Of a stretch of 64,000 bases of DNA, positions 33,288-41,628 are shown one piece after another; within the stretch, counting starts at the first letter, position 1, and the number at the start of each line of letters is the position of its first letter. This DNA is from Candidatus Rifleibacteriota bacterium (GTDB lineage: Bacteria > Muiribacteriota > Ozemobacteria > Ozemobacterales > Ozemobacteraceae): NCBI GenBank assembly GCA_024710355.1, contig JANJUX010000026.1, forward strand, positions 1 to 64,000, in the 5' to 3' direction. A model generated the notes under the pieces. It saw only the letters and a program-made list of their open reading frames with translations. It was not told the DNA's origin and ran no database searches. A program made the translations under genes and the position numbers.

Positions 33288-33822
33288 AATACCGATCGAG
33301 GTTCTTCTTTCCGAGAATCTGCGCAACCGTCTCGCCGATTTTCGCCTCAATTTTCCGCTGCTCGACATTCTGCCGCCAGAACGCATGCAGGAAATGCTGA
33401 AAAAGCGCCTGATCGAAGCCGGATTTCAGGAAACCGAAGCCGGGCTGGTCATGCCGACGCCGACGGGGCAGACCGCGGTTTTTGACCCGGCGACGATGGA
33501 GATGCGGCTCAGCATAGCTGTTCCGGAGGCTCATAATATCCGCATGTACGAAGAATCTATAAACTGGATGGAAGAGCAGATCAAAAGGGCGCTTGCCGCC
33601 GGCACAGTGCTGGAAAAAGCTCCCGGTTCAGAGCTTGCTTCGCGTATGGCCGAACAGATGGCTGAACTGGCCGTAAAAGCCAGAGCGGCTGTTAATGCCG
33701 TCCTAAAAGACGTCTACCGCGAAGCGATAAGGGAAAAGGCCGGCCAGCTCGGGTCAGTCAGCAATGTCAGTGAGTCGAGCGACGGCTCCACGTTTAGAAT
33801 CAGAATCGAGATCGACGCCTGA
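33265..33822 (+). CDS. last component of the FtsH-MoxR operon, unknown
   Basis: 185 residues; the start lies 23 bases inside the preceding gene. The N-terminal half has an IRIPIEVLLSENLR strand-helix pair and a beta section (GLVMPTPTGQTAVFD). The C-terminal half is a long helix of alanine- and glutamate-rich heptads (about 90-150) and ends in a strand. No family is known to me beyond a possible match to an X domain of the FtsH ternary systems. Its stop codon abuts the stop of the convergent metalloprotease gene with no base between them. Confidence 0.5.
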   Translation: MSRSYAIRIPIEVLLSENLRNRLADFRLNFPLLDILPPERMQEMLKKRLIEAGFQETEAGLVMPTPTGQTAVFDPATMEMRLSIAVPEAHNIRMYEESINWMEEQIKRALAAGTVLEKAPGSELASRMAEQMAELAVKARAAVNAVLKDVYREAIREKAGQLGSVSNVSESSDGSTFRIRIEIDA

Positions 33823-35667
33823 TTATTTGAAGGTGCCGAGCATTTCGATGCGGTTCTGCAGGTCTTCGTCAGAGAAAACACTGCTCTGCTGATTGCGGAA
33901 AAACAGCAGCATGCCCGAAATGTCGCGGGCGAACGGCGCCAGATGCTGGTTGCCTGATGCTGACTCGATGAATGAATCGACGGTGGTCAGCGAACCCATT
34001 TCGATATCGCGTTTGACGGTTCTGATGAGCAGATTGGCGTAATGCTCGCGCATTCTGATATTGGCGACCGAGTAATCGCTGGCGGCGTGATTGACTGCCT
34101 CGATGAAAGCGTTCATGTCGAGATTGTGAGTGCCGCGGCTGGCATTGGCGATGGCCTCGACAACTTCGAAATTGAGATCATAAATAAAGCCCGAGGCGGG
34201 CATGTAGGTGGCGTCGTCGACTTCTTCGGGCGCAAGGGCCATGATAACGATATTGAGAGCATCATAGCTGCCGTCACAGTTCACTTCGATCGAACCGATC
34301 AGCCGGTTTTTGTCGGCCGGGTTGACGTCGAGATTGAAAAAAGTGATTTTCGGCGTCTGAATACCGGTTGAATCCTGCAGGATGGCGGCCAGTCTGAAAT
34401 ATGGCTGGGTCGAGCCGATCGAACGGCGGTAACCGCTGAAAGAGATTTTCAGGCGGCTGGCGACGTTAGAAATGTCGGCGAAGATCGAGTCTGAGCCCCA
34501 GACATAGACCGAATCGCTGACTTTCTGCGGAAAAGTCTTAACATGCTTGGTCGGCGGCAATCTGAACTTTTTGAGGGCGCTCTGAGTATAGGCGTAGCGC
34601 CCTTTTGCCAGACGCGGGTCATTGATGCGATTGGCGATCGAAAAGTCGGTGAAGGTATCCGAAAAGCTGCGGTTGATACCTTTGAGGGCATTGATGTAAC
34701 CACCGATGCTCTTCTTTTTGCTGGCAACGAGAGTTTTGAAAAAACCGGAGCGACTGGCGGCATCGGGCAGGCAGTGGTCAACGATAAACTGGTTCCAGAG
34801 ATAGACCTGGCCGTAATCGGGCATCGGGTTCCATTTTGCCCAGTTGTTCAGGCTGCGGTCGGGGTCGTCTTTAAGAAGCTTGTAATGGCCTGGCGGGCGA
34901 AAACCGCAGAAAACCGGTGCGATCTGCGAGCAGCCCTCGTTAACCCAGGTGACTTCGTCGCGGTCGAGGTTGTGGTGAATCATGTGTTGGAATTCGTGGG
35001 CGACGATTTCGAGATAGTCAGAGGCTTTCGGGTCGCAAGGGTAGGTGTCGAGGTAGAGAATCTCGCGCTCGTTACTTTTGACTCTGCTGTGACTTTCGAA
35101 TTCAGACTGCAGCATCTGGTCACCGGCAAAGAAATAGCCGGCAACATAACCATCGTTGGGGTTGGCGTAGCCATCTTGAATGTCGAGCATCAACAGCGTG
35201 ATGCGCGGGTCACCGTCGAGGCCGGGTTTGTTTTCGCTGCCGAAGTGACCGGTATTGACCGGGTAGATCTGCTCGTCAAACTGCTTTTGAACCCGGGTAA
35301 TCGCCGATTGATCGACGGTCTGTGTGTCTTGAACAAACACATGACAGTGCTTGCCGATAGCACGCAGAGTGGCGGTTATCTGCTCAAATTTGCCGCTGGC
35401 GATGTTGTTGGTCCAGAAGGTTTCTTTCTGGCCGAGCTGCTTCGGGGCTGCCGTGCGGCGTACTCTTCTGATATCGGTCTGCCCGTCGGCATAGGCGACT
35501 CCCGCGGCGGCGCCAACGCCCTGTTTGGGCAGTTCGTATTCGCGTGCGAGTATATGGGTGGCGTCGATGCGGTTCGTCAGGTCGGCAAAAGCCGGTCGGG
35601 CGACCGTAAGGCCTGCAAAAGTAAGACCTGCGAGCAAAGACAGACCGAAAAGTTTTCTGGTGTACAT
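33823..35667 (-). CDS. secreted M30-like zinc metalloprotease
   Basis: The start is placed at 35667 because GGAGAAA precedes it and a good signal peptide follows (MYTRKLFGLSLLAG to about residue 27); a longer upstream frame lacks both. 614 residues. The catalytic segment is VAHEFQHMIHHN, the HExxH zinc site, followed by TWVNEGCSQIA, where glutamate is the likely third ligand. This arrangement matches the hyicolysin-like M30 peptidases. Residues before it form a pro-like domain, and the C-terminal 250 residues include a beta sandwich-like part. It should be secreted and act on extracellular protein. Confidence 0.8.
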   Translation of the reverse strand: MYTRKLFGLSLLAGLTFAGLTVARPAFADLTNRIDATHILAREYELPKQGVGAAAGVAYADGQTDIRRVRRTAAPKQLGQKETFWTNNIASGKFEQITATLRAIGKHCHVFVQDTQTVDQSAITRVQKQFDEQIYPVNTGHFGSENKPGLDGDPRITLLMLDIQDGYANPNDGYVAGYFFAGDQMLQSEFESHSRVKSNEREILYLDTYPCDPKASDYLEIVAHEFQHMIHHNLDRDEVTWVNEGCSQIAPVFCGFRPPGHYKLLKDDPDRSLNNWAKWNPMPDYGQVYLWNQFIVDHCLPDAASRSGFFKTLVASKKKSIGGYINALKGINRSFSDTFTDFSIANRINDPRLAKGRYAYTQSALKKFRLPPTKHVKTFPQKVSDSVYVWGSDSIFADISNVASRLKISFSGYRRSIGSTQPYFRLAAILQDSTGIQTPKITFFNLDVNPADKNRLIGSIEVNCDGSYDALNIVIMALAPEEVDDATYMPASGFIYDLNFEVVEAIANASRGTHNLDMNAFIEAVNHAASDYSVANIRMREHYANLLIRTVKRDIEMGSLTTVDSFIESASGNQHLAPFARDISGMLLFFRNQQSSVFSDEDLQNRIEMLGTFK

Positions 35668-35881
35668 TTTATTTTTCTCCGCTACCCGATAATTATACTC
35701 GAAAAACTGACATTCCGAAACCATATACGGGCAGCAACAATCAGCAGATTTACCGCAAAAACAGCAGGCTTGCGCAATCGGGCAGTTTTCGACGGTGTCT
35801 GATATACATCGGTTAATAAAGGTTGCAGATGAGTCGATAAAGGGGGCAGGTACTCTCATTTATCAATGTTGCAGGCAGAAA

Positions 35882-36397
35882 ATGTTAAAAATGATGCGAA
35901 CTTTGTTGTTTTGCGCAATTTTGTGCGGTCTGGCAGTTTTTCTGTTTTCCAGGGCAGAAGTTTCGGCCGACGAGGTCAAGGAAGATACTTCTACCGGCTT
36001 TGTCGACCCGGCACTGCTCGAAATCATCACGGTCGAGTTTGCTGCCGACCCCTATTCAAAAGCAAATTATGACCCTTTTATCAAGATACGGGTTTTCAAT
36101 AATTCGCCCGAAGTGATCACCCGTGCTTTCATCGATGTCGAATTCACGGCTGATGAAGGCAAACACCGGCTTTTCAGCGAGCGTTTCGTTCAGATCGTCA
36201 ATGGTGGCATGCGCCCATATACAACCGGGGTCTGGCTGTTTTATCCGCGCGGTTCGAGCGCCATGGCACTCAAGGGGCTGCCACGCGATACCATGATTTC
36301 AGCCAGTGTTCACAAGGTTTTCTGCCCGAAAAAAAACTCCCCATGGCAGTATGAACACAAATTCAATTACCCCAGCCGCCACGACTTTGCCTGGTAG
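35882..36397 (+). CDS. small exported protein of unknown function
   Basis: 172 residues from the ATG at 35882; methionines three and four codons later are alternatives. A signal peptide (ending AEVSA) is followed by a beta-sandwich-like sequence (IKIRVFNNSPEVITRAFIDVEF, broken by turns) resembling DUF-type secreted immunoglobulin-like folds. No enzyme motif. It is divergent from the metalloprotease, sharing a roughly 210-base upstream region. A strong terminator follows. Confidence 0.6.
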   Translation: MLKMMRTLLFCAILCGLAVFLFSRAEVSADEVKEDTSTGFVDPALLEIITVEFAADPYSKANYDPFIKIRVFNNSPEVITRAFIDVEFTADEGKHRLFSERFVQIVNGGMRPYTTGVWLFYPRGSSAMALKGLPRDTMISASVHKVFCPKKNSPWQYEHKFNYPSRHDFAW

Positions 36398-36420
36398 GCC
36401 TGGCAAATCGGCTGAAAAAA

Positions 36421-36446
36421 AGCGCACTGTCGGCTGACAGTGCGCT
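36421..36446. terminator. bidirectional rho-independent terminator
   Basis: A perfect 11-bp stem (36421-36431 with 36436-36446) and a GGCT loop carries an A run on its left and a T run on its right. It serves both the exported-protein gene ending at 36397 and the convergent deaminase gene ending at 36464. Confidence 0.93.
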
Positions 36447-36463
36447 TTTTACAGTTTTAAAGA

Positions 36464-38431
36464 TTATTTGATCTCGTGATAATCTTCGTGAATCGCGGCG
36501 TCGGCTTTGAGGCCGAGGAAGCTGAGCAGTGAAGAGACGAGTTTGGTTTTCTGCTCGGCGTCGATGCGGCTCCAGGTCTTGCTCTTGATTTCGACGAATT
36601 TGCCGATTTCGGGCTGGTTCATCGTGTCGACGTTGATGAAGAACTTGATGCCCTTGAACAGAACATGGAATCTCTGACGGTCTTTCTGCACTTCGAAGAC
36701 CGAATCGGGTCTGAAATATTCACGGTAGAAGCGCAGTGAGTTGCCGGCGGCGGCAAGATAACGGCTGCGCGAGAGCAGAATCTTGGTTTCGGGGCTGACA
36801 CCATGCTTGGTTTCGCCAATGAGGGTCAGGCGTGAGCGTACATTCTTGACTCCGCCTTTCTCGTCGAGCAGTTCGTCTTCGCGGTAGCGGATCATCTGCT
36901 CGGTATTGTTGAAGCGGAAATAGGTATCGAATTGCTTGTAATGCTTCTTCTGTTCGATAACGATTTCGGGCATGTTGATCTTTTCGAGAACCGGCGCGAT
37001 ATCGTCGACTCTGACCTTGGTCTGAATTTCGAAGCTTTCTTCCTGGGTGGCGCCACCGATGGTGACGAGCTTCGAGAGCAGCGACTGTTCTCTTTCCATC
37101 AAAAACTTGTCAACCTTGGCGGCAAAGGCTTTAGCTTCGGTCAGCAGTGAAGATTCGTCGATGGTGAGCAGCTGGCGTTCTTTCATCAGCCAGTTGCCGT
37201 TGACCATTACGTGGGTCACGTCGTTGGATTTGGCGGCATAAACGATCTGGGCATAGAGGCCATCTGGATCACGCATGAAGCGGGGGGCGTTGTGAACCGG
37301 GCTGATATCGACGAGAATCATGTCGGCGCGCTTGCCGGGCTCAATAGAGCCGGTGAGCTTGTCGAGATGCAGGGCTTTGGCGCCGCCGCGGGTAGCCATG
37401 TAGATAATTGTCTTGGCAGGCAGGGAAGTGGGGTCACCGGTCTGCAGTTTGCCCAAAAACGAGGCGAGGCGCATTTCTTCGAACATGTCGAGGTCGTTGT
37501 TCGAGGCGGGGCCGTCGGTGCCGATGCCGACGTTCATGTTCAGTTCGACCATTTTGGTGACCGGAGCGGTACCGGAGGCGAGCTTCATGTTTGAAGAGGG
37601 GTTATGAACGCCGCCGCAGCCATATTTGGCCAGATCGCGGATTTCGCCTTCGTCGATGTGAACGAGGTGGGCGCCGATCAGCTTGGTGTCGAGCAGGTGG
37701 TGGCGCTTGATGTAGGGAATAACCGGAACACCGTGTTCAGCGCGCAGACCATCGACTTCCCAGGCGGTTTCGGCGAGGTGAATCATCAGTGGTACATCGA
37801 ATTCGCGGGCGATCGAGGCACATGCCTGCAGGATTTCGGGGGTGCATGTATAGGGAGCGTGCGGCGCAATGGCCGGAACAATCAGCGGGTGTTTGTGATA
37901 CTGTTCGATGAAGGTGCGGGTGCGGGTCAGTGATTCTTCGTAAAACTGCGCATCGGGTGAGGGAAACTTGAGAACGCTCTCGGCGCAGATAGCACGCATG
38001 CCAGCTTCGGCAGTTGCTTTGGCGATATGTTCTTCGAAATAATACATGTCGGCGAAAGTGGTGGTACCGCAGCGGATCATTTCGGCGCAGGCGATTTTAG
38101 TGCCGAGAACTACCATTTCGGGCGAAACGAATTCGCGTTCGACCGGCATGATATAGCCCATCAGCCAGACGTCAAGGCGCAGGTCATCAGACAGACCGCG
38201 CAGCAGTGTCATCGGAACGTGGGTGTGGCCGTTGACCAGACCCGGCATGAGAATTTTGCCATGGCAGTCGAGAACTTCGGCGGCTTCGTATTGTTTGCAG
38301 ATTTCTTCCTGGGGGCCAACTGCCACGATTGCGTCGCCTGATACGGCAACGGCGCCATTCGGAAACTGATTGAATTTTTCATCGACGGTCAGAACCGTTG
38401 CATTTTTAAAAAGTTTATCAACTTTTTTCAT
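36464..38431 (-). CDS. mtaD: MTA/SAH deaminase fused to a CYTH-like domain
   Basis: The N-terminal 440 residues are an amidohydrolase of the 5-methylthioadenosine/S-adenosylhomocysteine deaminase group: GLVNGHTHVPMTLLRGLSDD (zinc site), HLAETAWEVDG, AHLVHID and GIGTDGPASNNDLDMFEE. The C-terminal 195 residues (about 460-655) look like a CYTH/triphosphate-tunnel domain: SFEIQTKVRV (ExExK-like opening, degraded), QFDTYFRF, RYREDEL and FVEIKSKTW near the end. Deaminases of this group are normally about 430-450 residues alone. The fusion would join purine-thioether salvage to a polyphosphate- or nucleotide-binding tunnel. No regulator is adjacent. Confidence 0.88.
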   Translation of the reverse strand: MKKVDKLFKNATVLTVDEKFNQFPNGAVAVSGDAIVAVGPQEEICKQYEAAEVLDCHGKILMPGLVNGHTHVPMTLLRGLSDDLRLDVWLMGYIMPVEREFVSPEMVVLGTKIACAEMIRCGTTTFADMYYFEEHIAKATAEAGMRAICAESVLKFPSPDAQFYEESLTRTRTFIEQYHKHPLIVPAIAPHAPYTCTPEILQACASIAREFDVPLMIHLAETAWEVDGLRAEHGVPVIPYIKRHHLLDTKLIGAHLVHIDEGEIRDLAKYGCGGVHNPSSNMKLASGTAPVTKMVELNMNVGIGTDGPASNNDLDMFEEMRLASFLGKLQTGDPTSLPAKTIIYMATRGGAKALHLDKLTGSIEPGKRADMILVDISPVHNAPRFMRDPDGLYAQIVYAAKSNDVTHVMVNGNWLMKERQLLTIDESSLLTEAKAFAAKVDKFLMEREQSLLSKLVTIGGATQEESFEIQTKVRVDDIAPVLEKINMPEIVIEQKKHYKQFDTYFRFNNTEQMIRYREDELLDEKGGVKNVRSRLTLIGETKHGVSPETKILLSRSRYLAAAGNSLRFYREYFRPDSVFEVQKDRQRFHVLFKGIKFFINVDTMNQPEIGKFVEIKSKTWSRIDAEQKTKLVSSLLSFLGLKADAAIHEDYHEIK

Positions 38432-38540
38432 CTTTTAACCTTTCCTGTTATCTGAGTTACCTGAAAGGATAGCAGCATATTTAACTAAAATCCAGCGGCG
38501 TCGACTTCAATTGCCGGCGGCTTTTTTTAACTTTTTCATA

Positions 38541-38571
38541 TTGGACTTTCAGGCTGCTGAAGTGATATTAT
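38541..38571 (+). promoter_or_regulatory. candidate promoter of the chemosensory operon
   Basis: TTGGAC (38541-38546) and TATTAT (38566-38571) are 19 bases apart, about 97 bases before the first cheW. The spacing is longer than ideal. Confidence 0.3.
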
Positions 38572-38668
38572 CAAATCAGCGCCGGTTGAGACACAGACAA
38601 ATAAAACATTCAAGGCTACAGATATTCAGCCTGCGAATTGAAAGATCCGCTGAAGAGGGTTCTGGTAT

Positions 38669-39118
38669 ATGTCTGAGAAAATCGTGGTATTCTCGGTCGG
38701 CGATTCACTCTGTGCCTTGCCGCTTGCCGGTGTTGAAAAGGTTATTAGAGCGGTGCAGATTTCCCCGCTCCCGGAAGCACCCGATATTATTGCCGGAGCC
38801 ATAAATCTTGCCGGGCAGATTTTGCCCGTGATCAACCTGCGCCGGCGATTTTGCTTTGCCGATCGAGATCTCAGGGTAGATGATCGCTTTATCATTGCCA
38901 CTACCCAAAAGCGAACCGTTGCCTTGATGGCAGATGCCGTAGAGGGCCTCAGAGAGGTTTCTTCTGAACAGCTCGTTCGTCTGGAAGACCCGCTCGCATT
39001 CGCTCCCCAGCTGCGCGGGGCCGCAAAAATTTCCGGTGAACTCATTCTTATCTTTGACCTCGACCTCTTTCTTTCCGAAAATGAGGAACGCTCACTAGAA
39101 AAAGCTTTGAAGGCCTGA
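38669..39118 (+). CDS. cheW: CheW-like coupling protein (first)
   Basis: 149 residues of a single CheW domain: VVFSVGDSLCALPLAGVEKV, IAGAINLAGQILPVINLRRRF (canonical CheW core) and ALMADAVEGLREV. It would link a receptor to a CheA-type kinase. It is the first gene of the cluster; cheR follows four bases after its stop. No receptor gene lies upstream in the 237-base gap. In Wsp-type clusters this position is WspB. Confidence 0.9.
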   Translation: MSEKIVVFSVGDSLCALPLAGVEKVIRAVQISPLPEAPDIIAGAINLAGQILPVINLRRRFCFADRDLRVDDRFIIATTQKRTVALMADAVEGLREVSSEQLVRLEDPLAFAPQLRGAAKISGELILIFDLDLFLSENEERSLEKALKA

Positions 39119-39122
39119 CCGC

Positions 39123-39857
39123 ATGCAAAAGACCGTCCTGGATAGCCCGGATCAGACGCAGCCTGCCGGCCAGAAAAAGTCTGAAAATATTTCAAGGCAT
39201 CTGCTCGATGAGTTTCTCGATTACGTCGAAACTTCAACCGGTCTGCATTTTTCCCGTGAACGCTATTCAGATGTCGAGCAGAAGCTGCTGGCCGCCGTAA
39301 ACGAGTTCGGATTTTCCCGCGTCGACGAGTTTCTTGGCTGGCTCAAAGGCAGGTCTCTTTCTGTTCCTCAAATGGAACTGCTCGCCGGTCTGCTGACTGT
39401 CGGTGAAACTTATTTCTGGCGGGAACCGGCCATATTCAGGGCACTCGAAGAGAATATCCTGCCAGACCTCATCAGGCGCAAGGAAAATACCGGAAAGACT
39501 CTGCGCATCTGGAGCGCCGGTTGTTCGAGCGGCGAAGAGGCTTACTCTCTGGCTATTGCGGTAAAGCGCTCGCTGTTTCATCGACCCGACTGGCACGTCA
39601 CCATTCTTGCCACCGATCTAAACCCGAGAGCCCTGCGCAAGGCGAACGGTGGCATTTATACCGACTGGTCATTTCGTAATGCGCCCAAATGGCTGAAGGA
39701 TGGCTATTTCCGTTCTCTTGCCCGCGGACGGTATGCAATTTCTCCGGAAATTCAAAAAATGGTCACCTTTGCCCCCCTGAATCTTGCGATTGACAAGTTT
39801 CCGGATCTTGAAAACAACACCGCTTCAATGGATATTGATTGCGGGCTTTGCCCATGA
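39123..39857 (+). pseudogene. cheR: CheR methyltransferase, 3'-truncated
   Basis: The 244-residue frame contains the CheR N-terminal helical domain and most of the SAM-binding domain (IWSAGCSSGEEAYSLAIAVK, TILATDLNPRAL, FAPLNLA). The family continues after NNT-x-x-MD with a strand of the form I-x-F-C-R-N-V. Here the match ends at about 39836 and the frame stops eight codons later with unrelated residues. So the last third of the methyltransferase domain, and any TPR extension, is missing. It would normally methylate receptor glutamates using SAM. Whether this is a real deletion or an assembly join cannot be told from sequence alone. Confidence 0.8.
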
Positions 39858-39945
39858 TGCGGTTCTGCCTGATTCCGGCGGGCTTACCGCCGGCCGCCTC
39901 CGGGAAATTATACAGTCGACGATGCGTTCAGGAGGTATTGATTGA
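39838..39945 (+). pseudogene. orphan C-terminal coding fragment after the cheR break
   Basis: From 39838 a different frame from cheR reads about 35 codons, starting IAGFAHDAVLPDSGG and ending RSGGID, with a stop at 39943-39945 that overlaps the TTG start of the second cheW. Composition and the overlapping stop/start look like the genuine 3' end of a gene in this operon. No start codon with a ribosome-binding site precedes it, so the rest of that gene seems to be lost together with the end of cheR. Its family is not recognisable. Confidence 0.45.
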
Positions 39946-40499
39946 GCGAACAAATCAAATTAAAGCCTGCAGACGAAAGCAGTGCAATACTCAGGGCACG
40001 TGCTGCTGTTCTGGCAAAGGAGCCCGAACAAACCCGCTTTAAAAGTGCCGGGTTCAACACGGTTGTTTTCGCTCTCGGCGGCGAAACTTACGCATTTGCG
40101 TCTGAGTTTGTCAGAGAAGTCTACCCGCTGAAAGATTACACGGTCGTTCCGGGGCTGCCGGGCTTCATACTTGGCATTGTGAATGTTCGCGGGCAGATTG
40201 TCTCTGTCGTTGATCTGAGAAAATTTTTTGGCCTGCCCGAGAAGGGTCTGGGCGAACTCAACAAGGTGATCGTTCTGCGCAATGACAGAATGGAGTTCGG
40301 CATTATGGCTGATCTGATTCTTGGCAGCAGGAAAATATACGATGAGGAGCTGCAGTCTTCTCTGTTAACGATAAGCGGGCTGCGAGCAGATTTTTTGCGG
40401 GGGGTTACTACGGATTCGCTGATAGTTCTCGATGCCGATCGGATTCTGAACGATCCGGGCATGCTGATTCACGAAGAGTTTAATGCCCGGCCGGATTGA
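39942..40499 (+). CDS. CheW-like coupling protein (second)
   Basis: 185 residues starting at TTG 39942 behind a strong CAGGAGGT site. A roughly 40-residue N-terminal extension precedes the CheW domain: VVFALGGETYAFASEFVREV, PGFILGIVNVRGQIVSVVDL and KVIVLRNDRMEFGIMADLIL. The position, between cheR and cheA, is that of WspD. Its stop is followed directly by the broken cheA reading frame. The domain itself looks complete. Confidence 0.9.
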   Translation: MSEQIKLKPADESSAILRARAAVLAKEPEQTRFKSAGFNTVVFALGGETYAFASEFVREVYPLKDYTVVPGLPGFILGIVNVRGQIVSVVDLRKFFGLPEKGLGELNKVIVLRNDRMEFGIMADLILGSRKIYDEELQSSLLTISGLRADFLRGVTTDSLIVLDADRILNDPGMLIHEEFNARPD

Positions 40500-41628
40500 T
40501 TCTTTATATGGTTGTGGCATCGATGTGCCCGCTTTAACCGCAAAGGCGATAAAAAAAGGCTTGATTTCTCAGGCTGAGGCCGAAAAGCTCGACAAAGATT
40601 CGGCTCTTGCCCTGATCTTTAAATCCGGCTTTTCCACCAGCCCGATTATTACCGACATTTCCGGTCGTGGTATGGGTCTGGCAATTGTTCGGGAAAAAGT
40701 TGAAAAACTTGGCGGGACGATCAGGGTAGAGTCTGAAAAAGATCTGGGCACCACCTTTCGCATTACGCTGCCCATGTCACTGGCAACTTTTCGTGGCGTG
40801 CTGGTCGAAGTTAATGAAGCCATGTTCGTTATTCCCACTTCTTATGTCGAGACGACCGTGCGTATTAAGCAGAGCGCCATCAAGACCGTAGAGGGCCGCG
40901 AAACGGTTACTCTCGATGGCAATGTGATGTCTCTGGCGCACCTCGACCAGATTCTCGATGTTAAATCAGCGGCGCGTGAAAGATTATTGCTGAAAAAGAC
41001 CGATACCAGGCAGGTCTTTGTCAATCTGGTCGTTCTTTCGGCGGCAGGATCTCGACTGGCACTCAAGGTTGACAGGGTCGTCGACGAGCTGCAGGTTCTG
41101 GTTAAAACTCTGGGGCGCCAGCTAAGCCGGGTACGTAACATTGCCGGAGCCACCATTCTTGGTAACGGGCGTCTGGTTCCGGTAGTACATGTGCCTGATC
41201 TGGTAATTGCCGCCACAATGGTGCAAACCAGGCAGAAGTCGGGTGAAACGGAAATTTCCGCTTCTGGCCGCAGGATTCTCGTCGCCGAAGATTCGATTAC
41301 CTCAAGAACATTGCTCAAAACTATTCTCGAAAATGCCGGTTTTGTCGTCACCACCGCTGTAGATGGCGCTGATGCCTTTTCGCAGGCAAGAACCGGAGAA
41401 TTTGATTTGCTCGTTTCAGACGTTGATATGCCGAGAATGAGTGGTTTTGAGTTGACCGCAAGAGTGCGGGCTGATAAAAAGCTCAGCGACATACCGGTGG
41501 TTCTGGTTACGGCTCTTGAATCGCGTGAAGACCGTGAGCGCGGCATAGATGCGGGAGCGGATGCATATATTGTAAAAAGCAGTTTTGACCAGAGTAATCT
41601 GGTCGAGGTGATAAACAAACTTATCTGA
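40483..41628 (+). pseudogene. cheA: CheA-REC hybrid kinase, 5'-truncated
   Basis: The frame enters CheA in the middle of its ATPase domain at GCGIDVPALTAKA, keeps GFSTSPIITDISGRGMGL (lid and G2 box), the P5 CheW-like domain (about 100-235) and a C-terminal receiver (ILVAEDSITSRTLL, LLVSDVDMPRMSG). The histidine phosphotransfer domain, dimerisation domain and N box are absent, so it cannot act as a kinase. The break is at about 40500-40507, directly after the cheW stop; the apparent start inside that cheW has no ribosome-binding site. An intact version would be a WspE-like CheA-REC. It is either a real deletion or a mis-join. Confidence 0.8.

Noticed and set aside
34543..35802. A 419-codon plus-strand frame
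   Set aside because: It runs antisense through the M30-like metalloprotease, which has a signal peptide and catalytic motif; the antisense product is valine-rich low-similarity sequence without a ribosome-binding site.
33823..35859. A longer metalloprotease starting at 35859
   Set aside because: The extra 64 residues are cysteine-rich and unlike a signal; a ribosome-binding site and signal peptide begin at 35667.
39839..40042. A 67-codon plus-strand frame across the cheR break and second cheW
   Set aside because: It lies out of frame with both the orphan tail and cheW and has no supporting motif.
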